Shown here in pieces: positions 1 through 5,862 of a DNA stretch of 7,585 nt (positions are counted from its first letter, which is position 1; each line of letters begins with the position of its first letter). The notes beneath the pieces were generated by a model. That model was not told the DNA's origin. It searched no databases and saw nothing but the letters and a program-made list of their open reading frames with translations. The stretch lies in the NCBI GenBank assembly GCA_030608725.1, contig JAUWDP010000043.1, forward strand, positions 1 to 7,585, given 5' to 3'. Made by a program: the position numbers and the translations under genes. This stretch comes from Candidatus Bathyarchaeota archaeon (lineage in GTDB: Archaea; Thermoproteota; Bathyarchaeia; TCS64).

Positions 1-2
1 GT

Positions 3-260
3 CTGGATGGGACAGATATGCTGCCGGATGTCGCCATTGGGCGTCTTTGTTTTAACAGTACGACCGAGTTGGAAGTTCTTGTCAATAAAACGCTTCTTTA
101 CGAACGTGATCCGGCGCCGCCATCCGGGGCAAGCAATCCAAGTTGGTTTGAAGGCGGCGGTCTGCTTGCCGGCAATAATGACTGGAATAATTCGGGCATC
201 TCAACGGTTCAGCAAATGCGTTGGATCCGAGAGCGGATGCTGGAAACCGGTTACACCGGC
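3..260 (+). CDS. Peptidase C25 (gingipain-like) fragment, both ends missing
   Basis: This is an internal piece of a secreted cysteine-protease-like protein of the gingipain (C25) family, read in the frame beginning at base 3. It shows the family's pattern LDGTDMLPDVAIGRL, followed by a conserved K..LYE segment (NKTLLYERDP), then NPSW, an acidic/Asn patch, and the helix RWIRERMLETGYT. In C25 proteins these come in this order just before the catalytic His and Cys, which are not present here. The reading frame stays open to 383, but family-like sequence ends at about base 257 and the rest is antisense to the DHH gene. The start lies left of the window. GC is about 52%, visibly lower than the remainder, with codons such as AAT, GAA and CTT. 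The source may be a different, probably bacterial, genome. I am fairly sure of the family and unsure of the host. Confidence 0.68.
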
Positions 261-662
261 CCACGCTGCGTAGGCTGCGAGCCTTCCAGCGTCCCTGCCC
301 AGCTCGTCCCTGTATTGATTGTACAGGAGGACGCTGGCGCAGTCACTTGTGTCGTGGATGACCGTCACCCCCATCTCCCGTAGTTGCTCTAGTATGCTCT
401 CCTCGGTGGGGTGGTGGTCCACGAGGGTCATAGTGGCGAAGCCCCGGATCCTCTCGATCTCCCCTATGAGGTCCTTCCTCAGGTTCATGTCGCAAATGTA
501 GACCTCCTCGACGGGAGGCTGCACGCTCTTCAAGGCGTCTTCTAGCTCGTCGTAGGTCGCGAGTATGAGGGTCGCGTCCTTGAGGAGACGCATGTATGTG
601 GCACAGATCAGCCCGTCCGCGTCCTCGCCGTGGGAGATGCATACCGTTGTGGTGGAGGTCAT
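201..662 (-). CDS. DHH-family phosphoesterase, C-terminally truncated
   Basis: This is the N-terminal part of a DHH-superfamily phosphoesterase, the group that includes RecJ-like and NrnA-like nucleases and cyclic-dinucleotide or oligonucleotide hydrolases; the precise substrate cannot be told. Metal-binding motifs are visible in order: SHGEDADG (residues 10-17, Asp14/Asp16), ICDMN (Asp58), VDHHP (Asp82-His83-His84) and the HDTSDCAS segment (103-110). Sequence typical of the family runs to AAYAA (129-133). The last 20 residues to the stop at 201 look like antisense of the C25 fragment. Archaeal members are usually 300 residues or more, with a C-terminal DHHA1 or similar domain, so more than half is missing. 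The ATG at 662 has a TATA-like element 28 bases upstream, so the mRNA is probably leaderless. The break is at the 255-266 joint, so the real gene was probably intact in its own genome. Confidence 0.8.
   Translation of the reverse strand: MTSTTTVCISHGEDADGLICATYMRLLKDATLILATYDELEDALKSVQPPVEEVYICDMNLRKDLIGEIERIRGFATMTLVDHHPTEESILEQLREMGVTVIHDTSDCASVLLYNQYRDELGRDAGRLAAYAAWAGVTGFQHPLSDPTHLLNR
255..266. other. Breakpoint joining two truncated genes
   Basis: Family-like sequence of the + strand C25 peptidase ends after Gly-Tyr-Thr (codons 249-257). Family-like sequence of the minus-strand DHH protein ends after Ala-Tyr-Ala-Ala (last codon 264-266). Both are therefore cut in mid-domain within less than 10 bases of each other, and base composition changes at the same place. 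No inverted repeats, target duplication or recombinase gene is visible. A chimeric contig joint is the simplest reading; a genuine recent rearrangement is the alternative. Confidence 0.6.
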
Positions 663-684
663 ATCGCTTCTCTTGGATGGTTCA

Positions 685-694
685 CCTTTAAAAG
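685..694 (-). promoter_or_regulatory. TATA box for the DHH gene (leaderless)
   Basis: On the minus strand this reads CTTTTAAAG, centred about 28 bases before the ATG at 662. In archaea the TATA centre lies about 26-27 bases before the transcript start, which places transcription at or within a base or two of the start codon. No Shine-Dalgarno sequence fits between them. A leaderless mRNA is inferred. Confidence 0.5.
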
Positions 695-716
695 TGCGTG
701 CCTTGGGGGCCCGTTC

Positions 717-752
717 GATAATTCTAAGTAGATGTTGGCTAGACCATGGTCT
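717..752 (+). promoter_or_regulatory. Putative promoter and palindrome before the NHL gene
   Basis: An AT-rich element, ATAATTCTAA (718-727), is the only TATA candidate before the ATG at 767 and predicts a transcript start near 748. A perfect 12-base palindrome, AGACCATGGTCT (741-752), covers that predicted start and could be an operator. The element is a weak match to the archaeal TATA consensus. The DHH gene promoter lies back-to-back with it in the same 104-base gap. Confidence 0.3.
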
Positions 753-766
753 GAGGCTGTGAGATT

Positions 767-1615
767 ATGCGAGACGGTTCAGAGGGGCTCGTGTATGACG
801 TGGTCGAGGGCTGGGGGCCGCTCCCCGAGGGCTGGGAGCTGGGTATGGCGCTAGGTGTGGCCATGGACTCGCGTGACAGGGTCTACGTTTTCTGCAGGGG
901 CACCCATCCTGTTGTGGTCTTCGACAGGGACGGGGGTGTCCTGGATTCGTGGGGGGACGGGGTCTTCACGACGCCCCATTACATCCAAATTGATCGTCAT
1001 GATCATGTTTGGTGCACCGACTCCGGGGATCACACTGTTCGGAAGTTCACGACCGAGGGGGAGCTCCTGCTCACGCTTGGGGTGAAGGACCTCCCCGGCG
1101 AGGAGGGGGCTCCGTTCAACCGGCCTACGGGCACATTCCTCTTGCCGTCTGGGGAGTTCTACGTCGCTGATGGCTACGTGAACTCTAGGGTCCATAAGTA
1201 CTCGGCTGACTGCGAGTTGGAGTTCTCCTGGGGTGGCCCGGGTGATAGTCCCGGCGAGTTCGATATCCCTCACGGTGTCTGGGTTGAGGGTGACCGCGTC
1301 TATGTGTCGGATCGCCAGAATAACCGGATCCAGGTCTTCACCCTTGACGGGGAGTACCTGGAGGAGTGGGGGGACCTCCTGCAGCCCTGTAATATCTACG
1401 TTGCCGGGGGACGATTCTATGTCCCGGAGCTCCAGGGGAGGGTGACCATCCTTGATAGGGACGGGAGGCTCCTCACCCGCCTGGGCGGGGAGAGGGGGCA
1501 TGAGCCCGGGGAGCTCTACGCCCCCCATGGCGTCTACGTGGATTCGAATGGCGATCTCTACGTCGCTGAGACGTTGGCTGGGGCGCGGGTTCAGAAGTTC
1601 GTGCTGAGGGACTGA
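767..1615 (+). CDS. NHL beta-propeller protein, PAL-like (peptidyl-alpha-hydroxyglycine amidating lyase family)
   Basis: This is a 282-residue protein made almost wholly of NHL-type repeats, enough for one six-bladed beta-propeller (blades start roughly at residues 26, 68, 116, 163, 205 and 248). It resembles the PAL domain of the animal peptide-amidating enzyme, which cleaves peptidyl-alpha-hydroxyglycine to an amidated peptide and glyoxylate. Residues matching the PAL zinc and catalytic set can be placed: His71 (TPH), His169 (IPHG) and His254 (APHG) as zinc ligands, Tyr137 in DGYVNSR, Arg44 in VFCRG, and Arg187 in NNRIQ. There is no PHM hydroxylase partner domain, no signal peptide and no membrane helix, so it should be cytoplasmic. 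Many prokaryotic proteins share this fold and are named as PAL-like without biochemical proof; another lyase or lactonase-like activity is possible. The ATG at 767 starts just before the first blade. It appears to be transcribed alone, with a pyrimidine-rich tract just after the stop. Confidence 0.78.
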   Translation: MRDGSEGLVYDVVEGWGPLPEGWELGMALGVAMDSRDRVYVFCRGTHPVVVFDRDGGVLDSWGDGVFTTPHYIQIDRHDHVWCTDSGDHTVRKFTTEGELLLTLGVKDLPGEEGAPFNRPTGTFLLPSGEFYVADGYVNSRVHKYSADCELEFSWGGPGDSPGEFDIPHGVWVEGDRVYVSDRQNNRIQVFTLDGEYLEEWGDLLQPCNIYVAGGRFYVPELQGRVTILDRDGRLLTRLGGERGHEPGELYAPHGVYVDSNGDLYVAETLAGARVQKFVLRD

Positions 1616-1635
1616 CTTCCCCCTTTTCTCTTTTC
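1616..1635 (+). terminator. Pyrimidine/T-tract terminator after the NHL gene
   Basis: Directly after the TGA stop comes a 20-base pyrimidine-only run with two T4 tracts (1624-1627 and 1631-1634). Archaeal RNA polymerase terminates at such T-rich tracts without needing a hairpin. Confidence 0.5.
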
Positions 1636-1735
1636 ACTGTGGCGTCGGTATCTGTTGCCATGAGTCATTGCCGGGCGTATGTGACCGTAGGAATAGCCAC
1701 ACGGTGACGGTCGGCTATCATCTGACGTTTTCTGA

Positions 1736-1743
1736 TTTATAAA
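1736..1743 (+). promoter_or_regulatory. TATA box in the gap before the methyltransferase gene
   Basis: TTTATAAA is a strong archaeal TATA element and predicts a transcript start near 1766. No convincing gene starts there, so it either drives the methyltransferase with a leader of about 110-145 bases or a short non-coding RNA. The predicted start falls at the end of the left arm (1757-1768) of the inverted repeat, so a protein bound there would block initiation. Confidence 0.45.
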
Positions 1744-1756
1744 CTGCCTTTTGGGG

Positions 1757-1822
1757 TGGGACCCACAGATCGTTGGGAAACGCATGAAACCAGCGAATTG
1801 CTTCGTGGTCCTGTGGGTCCCA
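1757..1822 (+). repeat. 12-base inverted repeat made of two TGGGWCCCA palindromes
   Basis: TGGGACCCACAG (1757-1768) is perfectly repeated in inverted orientation as CTGTGGGTCCCA (1811-1822). Each copy is centred on a short palindrome, TGGG(A/T)CCCA; the two centres are 57 bases apart. In between, a weaker internal hairpin is possible (ACCAGCGAA against TTCGTGGT with one bulge, about 1788-1808). As DNA it looks like a pair of operator sites, the left one lying between the TATA box (1736-1743) and the expected transcript start. As RNA it would form a 12-base-pair stem, but the predicted start would cut off most of the left arm. A role is inferred only. Confidence 0.55.
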
Positions 1823-1876
1823 TGTTTGTTGTGTGGGTGTCTGTTTTTGAGCTTTGCGTGTGGGTAAGTGTGATAT

Positions 1877-2740
1877 GTGGGGGGGCTGTCTGCTTCTCTG
1901 GGTGTGGGGTTGGGGTTTTTTCCGCCTCTTCTGACGGCCCGCGTTGCCGGGGAGCTACTGGGGGGAGCCCTACATGTGTCCCTGGATCTGGGGCTCTCGG
2001 AGGTGGGGGTGGATCACGTGGAGGGTGGCGTTCTGCTCCCGGATGGCAGTGTTGTGGGGCTGGGGGATCTGGAGAAGGTTGCAGGTAAGGAGGGGGCCGT
2101 CTTCTTCCCCAGCGATGGGATCCTCCTCCAAGTAGCCGTGGCGGGTGACCACTTCTTCAAGCTGCTGCCGACAGGGGGTGCGCCGACCATCGAGGTCGAT
2201 GGGGTAAGGATGCACAGGACCCGGGGGACGACGCCGGACGCCGATGCCGGGTTGAAGTTGGATGCGCTGGGGGTGGGGGGATGCCGGGTGCTGGACACCT
2301 GCACAGGGTTGGGGTACACGGCGTTAGGGGCGGTGAGGCGGGGGGCGGGACTCGTGGTGAGCGTGGAGCTTAGGCCGGAGGTGTTGCGGATCGCCGAGCT
2401 GAATCCCTGGTCGGGGGGACTGATCGGCGGTGATGTTCACAGCCTCTTGGGGGACGTATCCTATGTGATTGAGGCGTTTCCCAACGGATTCTTCGACTGC
2501 GTGATCCATGATCCCCCCACGTTCTCCCATGCCGGTCACCTGTACGGGGGCGAGTTCTACTCCCGGCTGTCTCGTGTGCTGCGGCCTGGGGGGCGTCTCT
2601 TCCATTACACGGGTGAGCCGGGGTCGCGGTTTCGGGGTGTTGACCTCAGGCGGGGTGTGATGGAGCGGCTGAGGCGTGCCGGTTTCCGGGGGCTGCGGTG
2701 GGATGACAGAGTCTTGGGGGTGTATGGTGAGAGGCGTTAA
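1877..2740 (+). CDS. Predicted archaeal SAM-dependent methyltransferase (COG2521-like)
   Basis: This is a class I (Rossmann) S-adenosylmethionine methyltransferase of an archaeal family whose substrate is, to my knowledge, unsettled. Counting from GTG 1877: an N-terminal region with PPLLTARVAGELL (16-28) and PTGGAPTIEVDGVRMHRT (98-115), the SAM loop VLDTCTGLGYT (138-148), the acidic strand end VSVELRPE (Glu164), NPWS (176-179), and the catalytic-type motif IHDPPTF (210-216), followed by RVLRPGGRLFHYTG. DPP-F resembles the [ND]PP[YF] motif of enzymes that methylate exocyclic amino groups of nucleic acids, so RNA is a reasonable but unproved target. The start is uncertain: GTG 1877 is the first possible after an in-frame TGA at 1871, but GTG 1904 or TTG 1910 gives an N-terminus closer to the FFPPLLTARVA beginning expected for the family. 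The coding strand is very G-rich. tRNA-Thr follows 52 bases later with its own promoter. Confidence 0.85.
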   Translation: MGGLSASLGVGLGFFPPLLTARVAGELLGGALHVSLDLGLSEVGVDHVEGGVLLPDGSVVGLGDLEKVAGKEGAVFFPSDGILLQVAVAGDHFFKLLPTGGAPTIEVDGVRMHRTRGTTPDADAGLKLDALGVGGCRVLDTCTGLGYTALGAVRRGAGLVVSVELRPEVLRIAELNPWSGGLIGGDVHSLLGDVSYVIEAFPNGFFDCVIHDPPTFSHAGHLYGGEFYSRLSRVLRPGGRLFHYTGEPGSRFRGVDLRRGVMERLRRAGFRGLRWDDRVLGVYGERR

Positions 2741-2758
2741 GGTGCGTGTTCGGGTCAG

Positions 2759-2767
2759 AAATATATG
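2759..2767 (+). promoter_or_regulatory. TATA box of tRNA-Thr
   Basis: AAATATATG is centred 30 bases before the first base of the mature tRNA (2793), the normal place for an archaeal tRNA promoter with a leader of a few bases. It shows the tRNA is transcribed independently of the methyltransferase gene. Confidence 0.65.
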
Positions 2768-2792
2768 TGGGGTTGGTGTATTGTGTTGTTGT

Positions 2793-2868
2793 GCCTCGGT
2801 AGCTCAGTGGCCAGAGCGGCAGCCTTGTAAGCTGTTGGCCGCGGGTTCGACTCCCGCCCGGGGCTCCA
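2793..2868 (+). tRNA. tRNA-Thr (anticodon UGU)
   Basis: A complete cloverleaf is visible. The acceptor stem GCCTCGG (2793-2799) pairs with CCGGGGC (2858-2864, one G-U). The D stem is GCTC/GAGC (2802-2805 with 2814-2817). The anticodon stem GCAGC/GCTGT has loop CTTGTAA, giving anticodon TGT (2826-2828) for codon ACA. The variable loop is TGGCC, and the T arm is GCGGG-TTCGACT-CCCGC (2841-2857). The discriminator is T2865 and CCA is encoded (2866-2868). U at the discriminator with G1-C72 and C2-G71 matches what is known of archaeal threonine tRNAs. There is no intron. Confidence 0.96.
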
Positions 2869-2940
2869 TCTCATGCTGCTGGCTTAGGATAGCGGTTCCG
2901 TGGGCTTAGCACGTTTCTGTGATGTTTCGGATCTGGGAGC

Positions 2941-2979
2941 ATTCGTTTTCTGTTTGCTCTCGTCGTTTGGCGGTTTATT
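2941..2979 (+). terminator. T-rich tract, likely tRNA transcript terminator
   Basis: Several T3-T4 runs occur in a pyrimidine-rich stretch about 75-110 bases after the tRNA. The rest of the 2869-3053 gap contains no recognisable gene; it separates the tRNA from the converging tldE gene. Confidence 0.35.
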
Positions 2980-3053
2980 CACAGGCAGATGTGTGACTCC
3001 CCCTTTCACGCGCGCGAGTTGGGATAGGGAAGAGAGGGTCATGAGGGTTGCTT

Positions 3054-4385
3054 TTACCGTCCGCCGGAGACCTTTATCTTCTTCAGCTTCAGGGCGGGGG
3101 AGCTGGACCCCCCCTCTAGGAGGACCTCCCGGGACAGTCCCTCGATGTTCCTCAGGAACTCGAAGACCGTCGTGCCCACCATCGTGTTCTTCACCGGATG
3201 GACGATCTCGCCGTTCTCTATGTAGTGGCCGCTGTTCACCATGCTCGAGATGTTCGTGGAACTCGCACGAGCCCTCAGGCCCCCGTCCTCCATCAGTATC
3301 CCCTGCTTCGTCTCCGAGATCAGCTCATCCAGCGCCCAGGTCCCGGGCGAGACCTGGATGTTGGTGAGGCTGGGAGCCGGTTTCGAGGTCATGCCCCGTC
3401 TGCTTGCGTTCCCCGTGTTCGAGATGCCGAGGCGACCCGCCGAGTAGGAGTCGGTGATGAACGTCTTCAGCACCCCCTCGTCGAGGATCTTCAGCCTCGT
3501 GGCCGGAGCCCCCTCTGCGTCGAAGGGGCGCGAGCCCGCTCCTCCGGGGATGAAGGGGTCGTCCACGACCGTGAGGATGGGTGAGGCGACCTCGTCCCCG
3601 ATATTGTCCGAGAGGAACGAGTTGCCCAGGGCGACGCTCAGCCCGTTCACCCCGGTCCCCAGGACGCCCGCGATGGAGCCCCTGGCGCTCCTGAAGTCCA
3701 GGATCAGGTCCATGGTCCCCGTCGACACCTTCCTGGCCCCAAGACGGGCCCGAGCCTTCTCCGCCGCCTCCTCTCCCGCCTCTACTGGATTGAACTCCCC
3801 TAGGCTCCTGCCGATGATGGAGCCCCTCCCCATGGCCACGTCCTCGCCCTTCTCCGCCTTGGTGCCGATGGAGCCCCCGATTGAGGTGCCCCTGATCTGG
3901 CACTCTACGCCCAGGGAGTTGACCACGGCGACCTTTCCTATGCTCCTGGTGAGGCCCCCGGAGACCGTGAGCTCACCGTCCCCTGAGGCCGCCGTGACCC
4001 CATCCATGAAGCCCTCCGTGAGCTCCTCGAAGGGTACGCTTGCCAGCTCCTCGTCGTACAGCCCCTCCACGGTGCCGTACTCCGAGGGCTCCGGGAGAGA
4101 CTTGAATTCTGGATCGCCGATGGTCCCCTTAGCAAGTTGGTAGGCTCTCTCCACGGCCCCCTTGACCTCACCAAGCCTTGAAGTCGCGGCGACTCCGAGG
4201 GCGCCGTCCATGTACACCCGTACACCGGCACCCCCCATCTCCACCACGTCTCCGCCGATGACGTGAGCCTTCCTGACGCTGATCCGGGTCAGCTGCTGTT
4301 TCACAATGTAGACCTCAACCTGGTCTGCCCCCAGGGCCACCCCGTGGGAGACCCCCCTCTTCGTGGCTGAGAGTATGTCGGACAT
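3054..4385 (-). CDS. tldE: TldE/PmbA, non-catalytic partner of the TldD metalloprotease
   Basis: This 443-residue protein of the TldD/PmbA family is the usual length. TldE forms a heterodimer with TldD in which TldD carries the zinc site; the complex trims peptides (in E. coli it matures microcin B17 and degrades CcdA). Visible family marks are the N-terminal alpha/beta region with VNSLGVE (155-161), then the C-terminal beta-barrel half with VVDDPFIPGG (273-282), FDAEGAPATR (288-297), the long TDSYSAGRLG...GNASR segment (311-329), and the end region HPVKNTMVGTT. The stretch corresponding to the TldD active helix (about 231-250) has no HExxxH, as expected for TldE. Its ATG follows the tldD stop (TGA) after a single base, and GGAGG at 4398-4394 on the minus strand lies 8 bases before it, so translation is coupled. 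There is no signal peptide; it should act in the cytoplasm. Confidence 0.93.
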   Translation of the reverse strand: MSDILSATKRGVSHGVALGADQVEVYIVKQQLTRISVRKAHVIGGDVVEMGGAGVRVYMDGALGVAATSRLGEVKGAVERAYQLAKGTIGDPEFKSLPEPSEYGTVEGLYDEELASVPFEELTEGFMDGVTAASGDGELTVSGGLTRSIGKVAVVNSLGVECQIRGTSIGGSIGTKAEKGEDVAMGRGSIIGRSLGEFNPVEAGEEAAEKARARLGARKVSTGTMDLILDFRSARGSIAGVLGTGVNGLSVALGNSFLSDNIGDEVASPILTVVDDPFIPGGAGSRPFDAEGAPATRLKILDEGVLKTFITDSYSAGRLGISNTGNASRRGMTSKPAPSLTNIQVSPGTWALDELISETKQGILMEDGGLRARASSTNISSMVNSGHYIENGEIVHPVKNTMVGTTVFEFLRNIEGLSREVLLEGGSSSPALKLKKIKVSGGR

Positions 4386-4386
4386 C

Positions 4387-5784
4387 TCATCTGCCTCCTA
4401 CCACGACGCCCTTCACCGCCATGTTGGGCCCGCCCATGCCGACGGGCGCCGTCTGGCTCCCCTTGCCGCAGCTGCCGTTGCGCATCTTGCTCTCCTTCCC
4501 GACGCCCATCACGTTGCTCAGCACCTCCAGGGTCATCCCGGACATCGCCACGTTCTGGGTCAGGGGGCCCAGCTCCCCTCCCCTGATGACCTGCCCCTCC
4601 TGGGTGGAGAAGAAAAACTGGCCGATGGAGGGGTTCACGTATCCGCCTCCGGACTTCTTCAGGTAGACCCCGTCCCCGACCTCCTGGCAGAGCTCCTCGA
4701 GGCTCATGTCCCCGCCGTCGATGAAGGTGTTCCCCATGCGGACGATGGGCTTCCAGTTGTAGTCCATGGCCCTCGCCGCGCCGTTGGGCTCCACGCCCAT
4801 CCTGGCCGCGGTCTCCAGGGAGTGGTAGAACTCCTTCTGGACGCCGTTCTCCACCATCACCCTCCTCCGTGTCTTGGTGCCCTCGGAGTCGTAGGGGTAG
4901 TAACCCCTCAGCCCCTCGATTGTGGGGTCGTCGATGACCGTGATCTCGGGGACGCCGACCTCTCTCCCGATCTTGTCCTTCAGCACAGACATGTTTCCCT
5001 GTATTGCGTCAGCCTCCATGGCGTGGCCGAAGGCCTCGTGGATGAACAGGCCGACGAGGGAGGGGTCCATGACGATGTCCAGCTGCCCGCTGGGGGGCTT
5101 CTCGGCCCCTAGGAGGGCCACGGCCCGCTTCCCGACCAGCGCCCCCATCTCGGTCAGGTCCACCTCTTCCACGGTCTCCCAGCCCCAGGTGGAGCCTACG
5201 CTCTCCCCTGCGTTCTGGATCAGGGACCCCTCGCGCGCTGTGGCGTTGCCCCTGATCGAGATGTAGCAGTTGGAGACGTCCACCTCTGTGCCCAGGGAGT
5301 TGACTATGACCTCCCTCTTCACTGTGTCCGAGAGGCTGGCCATCGAGACCTTGATCCTGTCGCTCACCCCGCGGATGTGCTCCTCGAGCTCCAAAGTCAC
5401 CCTGATCTTCTCCTCCATGGCGATCTCCCTCGGGTCCGAGGCCACCTTCAGGGGCACATTCCCCTCGTAGACGTACTCCTCCGTCACGACCCCCGGCTCC
5501 CCAATGCTCTTCACCATGGCCTTGGCCGTGCCCACGGCGGTCTTCATGGCGCCCAGGAGGTCGCCCTCCTCAAAGCTGGTAGTGGTGGAGAAGCCCCATG
5601 CCCCTCCGATCAGGGCCCTCAAGGCTACCCCAACGTTTGCCTGGCTTGAGGTCTGATCAGCGACCCCGTTCCTGATCGCGATGTTGGTCGTCTCCCCGAT
5701 GTAGAACCTGACGTCAAGGAAGTCTCCCTTCTCAAGGCTGAAGTGCTCCAGAACACTCCGTGCCGTGTCGATATATTCAACCAT
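4387..5784 (-). CDS. tldD: TldD zinc metalloprotease
   Basis: This is the catalytic subunit of the TldD/TldE protease complex, 465 residues, close to the usual size. The zinc motif HExxxH is present as HEAFGH (His249, Glu250, His254). A cysteine in NGSCGKG (Cys439) stands where the E. coli protein supplies its third zinc ligand, followed by the family pattern PVGMGGPNM. Other family marks are NIAIRNGVAD (34-43), VNSLGTEV (161-168), DDPTIEG..GYYPYDSEGT (285-303) and NPSIGQF (384-390). The structure known for the family encloses the zinc site in a chamber reached only by unfolded peptides. It is first gene of a two-gene operon with tldE. The ATG at 5784 is supported by an AT-rich promoter just upstream. 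No candidate precursor peptide gene lies beside it, so the substrate here is unknown. Confidence 0.95.
   Translation of the reverse strand: MVEYIDTARSVLEHFSLEKGDFLDVRFYIGETTNIAIRNGVADQTSSQANVGVALRALIGGAWGFSTTTSFEEGDLLGAMKTAVGTAKAMVKSIGEPGVVTEEYVYEGNVPLKVASDPREIAMEEKIRVTLELEEHIRGVSDRIKVSMASLSDTVKREVIVNSLGTEVDVSNCYISIRGNATAREGSLIQNAGESVGSTWGWETVEEVDLTEMGALVGKRAVALLGAEKPPSGQLDIVMDPSLVGLFIHEAFGHAMEADAIQGNMSVLKDKIGREVGVPEITVIDDPTIEGLRGYYPYDSEGTKTRRRVMVENGVQKEFYHSLETAARMGVEPNGAARAMDYNWKPIVRMGNTFIDGGDMSLEELCQEVGDGVYLKKSGGGYVNPSIGQFFFSTQEGQVIRGGELGPLTQNVAMSGMTLEVLSNVMGVGKESKMRNGSCGKGSQTAPVGMGGPNMAVKGVVVGGR
4394..4398 (-). promoter_or_regulatory. Shine-Dalgarno site of tldE
   Basis: GGAGG on the minus strand sits inside the last codons of tldD (encoding Val-Gly-Gly-Arg), 8 bases before the tldE ATG. 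The TGA-G-ATG arrangement beside it supports reinitiation and fixes the tldE start at 4385. It contrasts with the other starts in the window, which lack such a site. Confidence 0.7.
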
Positions 5785-5812
5785 CCAGAATCCACGTCCA
5801 ATTATACCCCAA

Positions 5813-5821
5813 TTAAATATA
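5813..5821 (-). promoter_or_regulatory. TATA box of the tldD-tldE operon
   Basis: On the minus strand this reads TATATTTAA, centred about 33 bases before the tldD ATG, predicting a transcript start near 5791 and a leader of only about 7 bases. A second AT element (GGTATAATT, about 5797-5805) is too close to the ATG to serve. The pilin-like gene's promoter lies back-to-back in the same 100-base gap. Confidence 0.55.
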
Positions 5822-5853
5822 ATAATCTAGTACGGAATCCGCAACCACAAGGG

Positions 5854-5862
5854 ATTTTATTA
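5854..5862 (+). promoter_or_regulatory. TATA box of the pilin-like gene (leaderless)
   Basis: ATTTTATTA is centred about 27 bases before the GTG at 5885, placing the transcript start at or beside the start codon. There is no Shine-Dalgarno sequence. A leaderless GTG-initiated mRNA is inferred, which also supports choosing 5885 as the start. Confidence 0.5.

Noticed and set aside
851..1528. Open frame of 225 codons on the minus strand across the NHL gene
   Set aside because: It is the antisense shadow of a repeat-rich propeller gene; no recognisable motif or ribosome site.
1683..1718. Interleaved 6-base inverted repeats (GACCGT/ACGGTC and ATAGCC/GGCTAT), pseudoknot-like
   Set aside because: A pseudoknot would need a zero-length loop across a 6-base-pair stem, which is not geometrically possible; short stems of this size are expected by chance.
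1704..1735. Possible C/D box guide RNA (GTGACGG ... CTGA at 1722-1725 and 1732-1735)
   Set aside because: CTGA boxes and 11-12 base spacing are present, but there is no proper RTGATGA C box and no matching upstream half, so the pattern is likely chance.
1757..1822. tRNA-like or H/ACA RNA reading of the inverted repeat
   Set aside because: There is no T-arm consensus, no ACA after the stem, and the TATA spacing predicts a start inside the left arm.
1756..2088. Open frame of 110 codons starting at the inverted repeat
   Set aside because: It starts with GTG inside the repeat, reads Val/Trp/Gly/Cys-rich low-complexity sequence from the G/T-rich leader, and then overlaps the methyltransferase gene in another frame.
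4363..5112. Long open frame of 249 codons on the + strand, antisense to tldD
   Set aside because: It mirrors the well-supported tldD gene and its composition (runs of Gly, Leu, His, Asp, Val) is that of a GC-rich antisense shadow; no family motif and no promoter.
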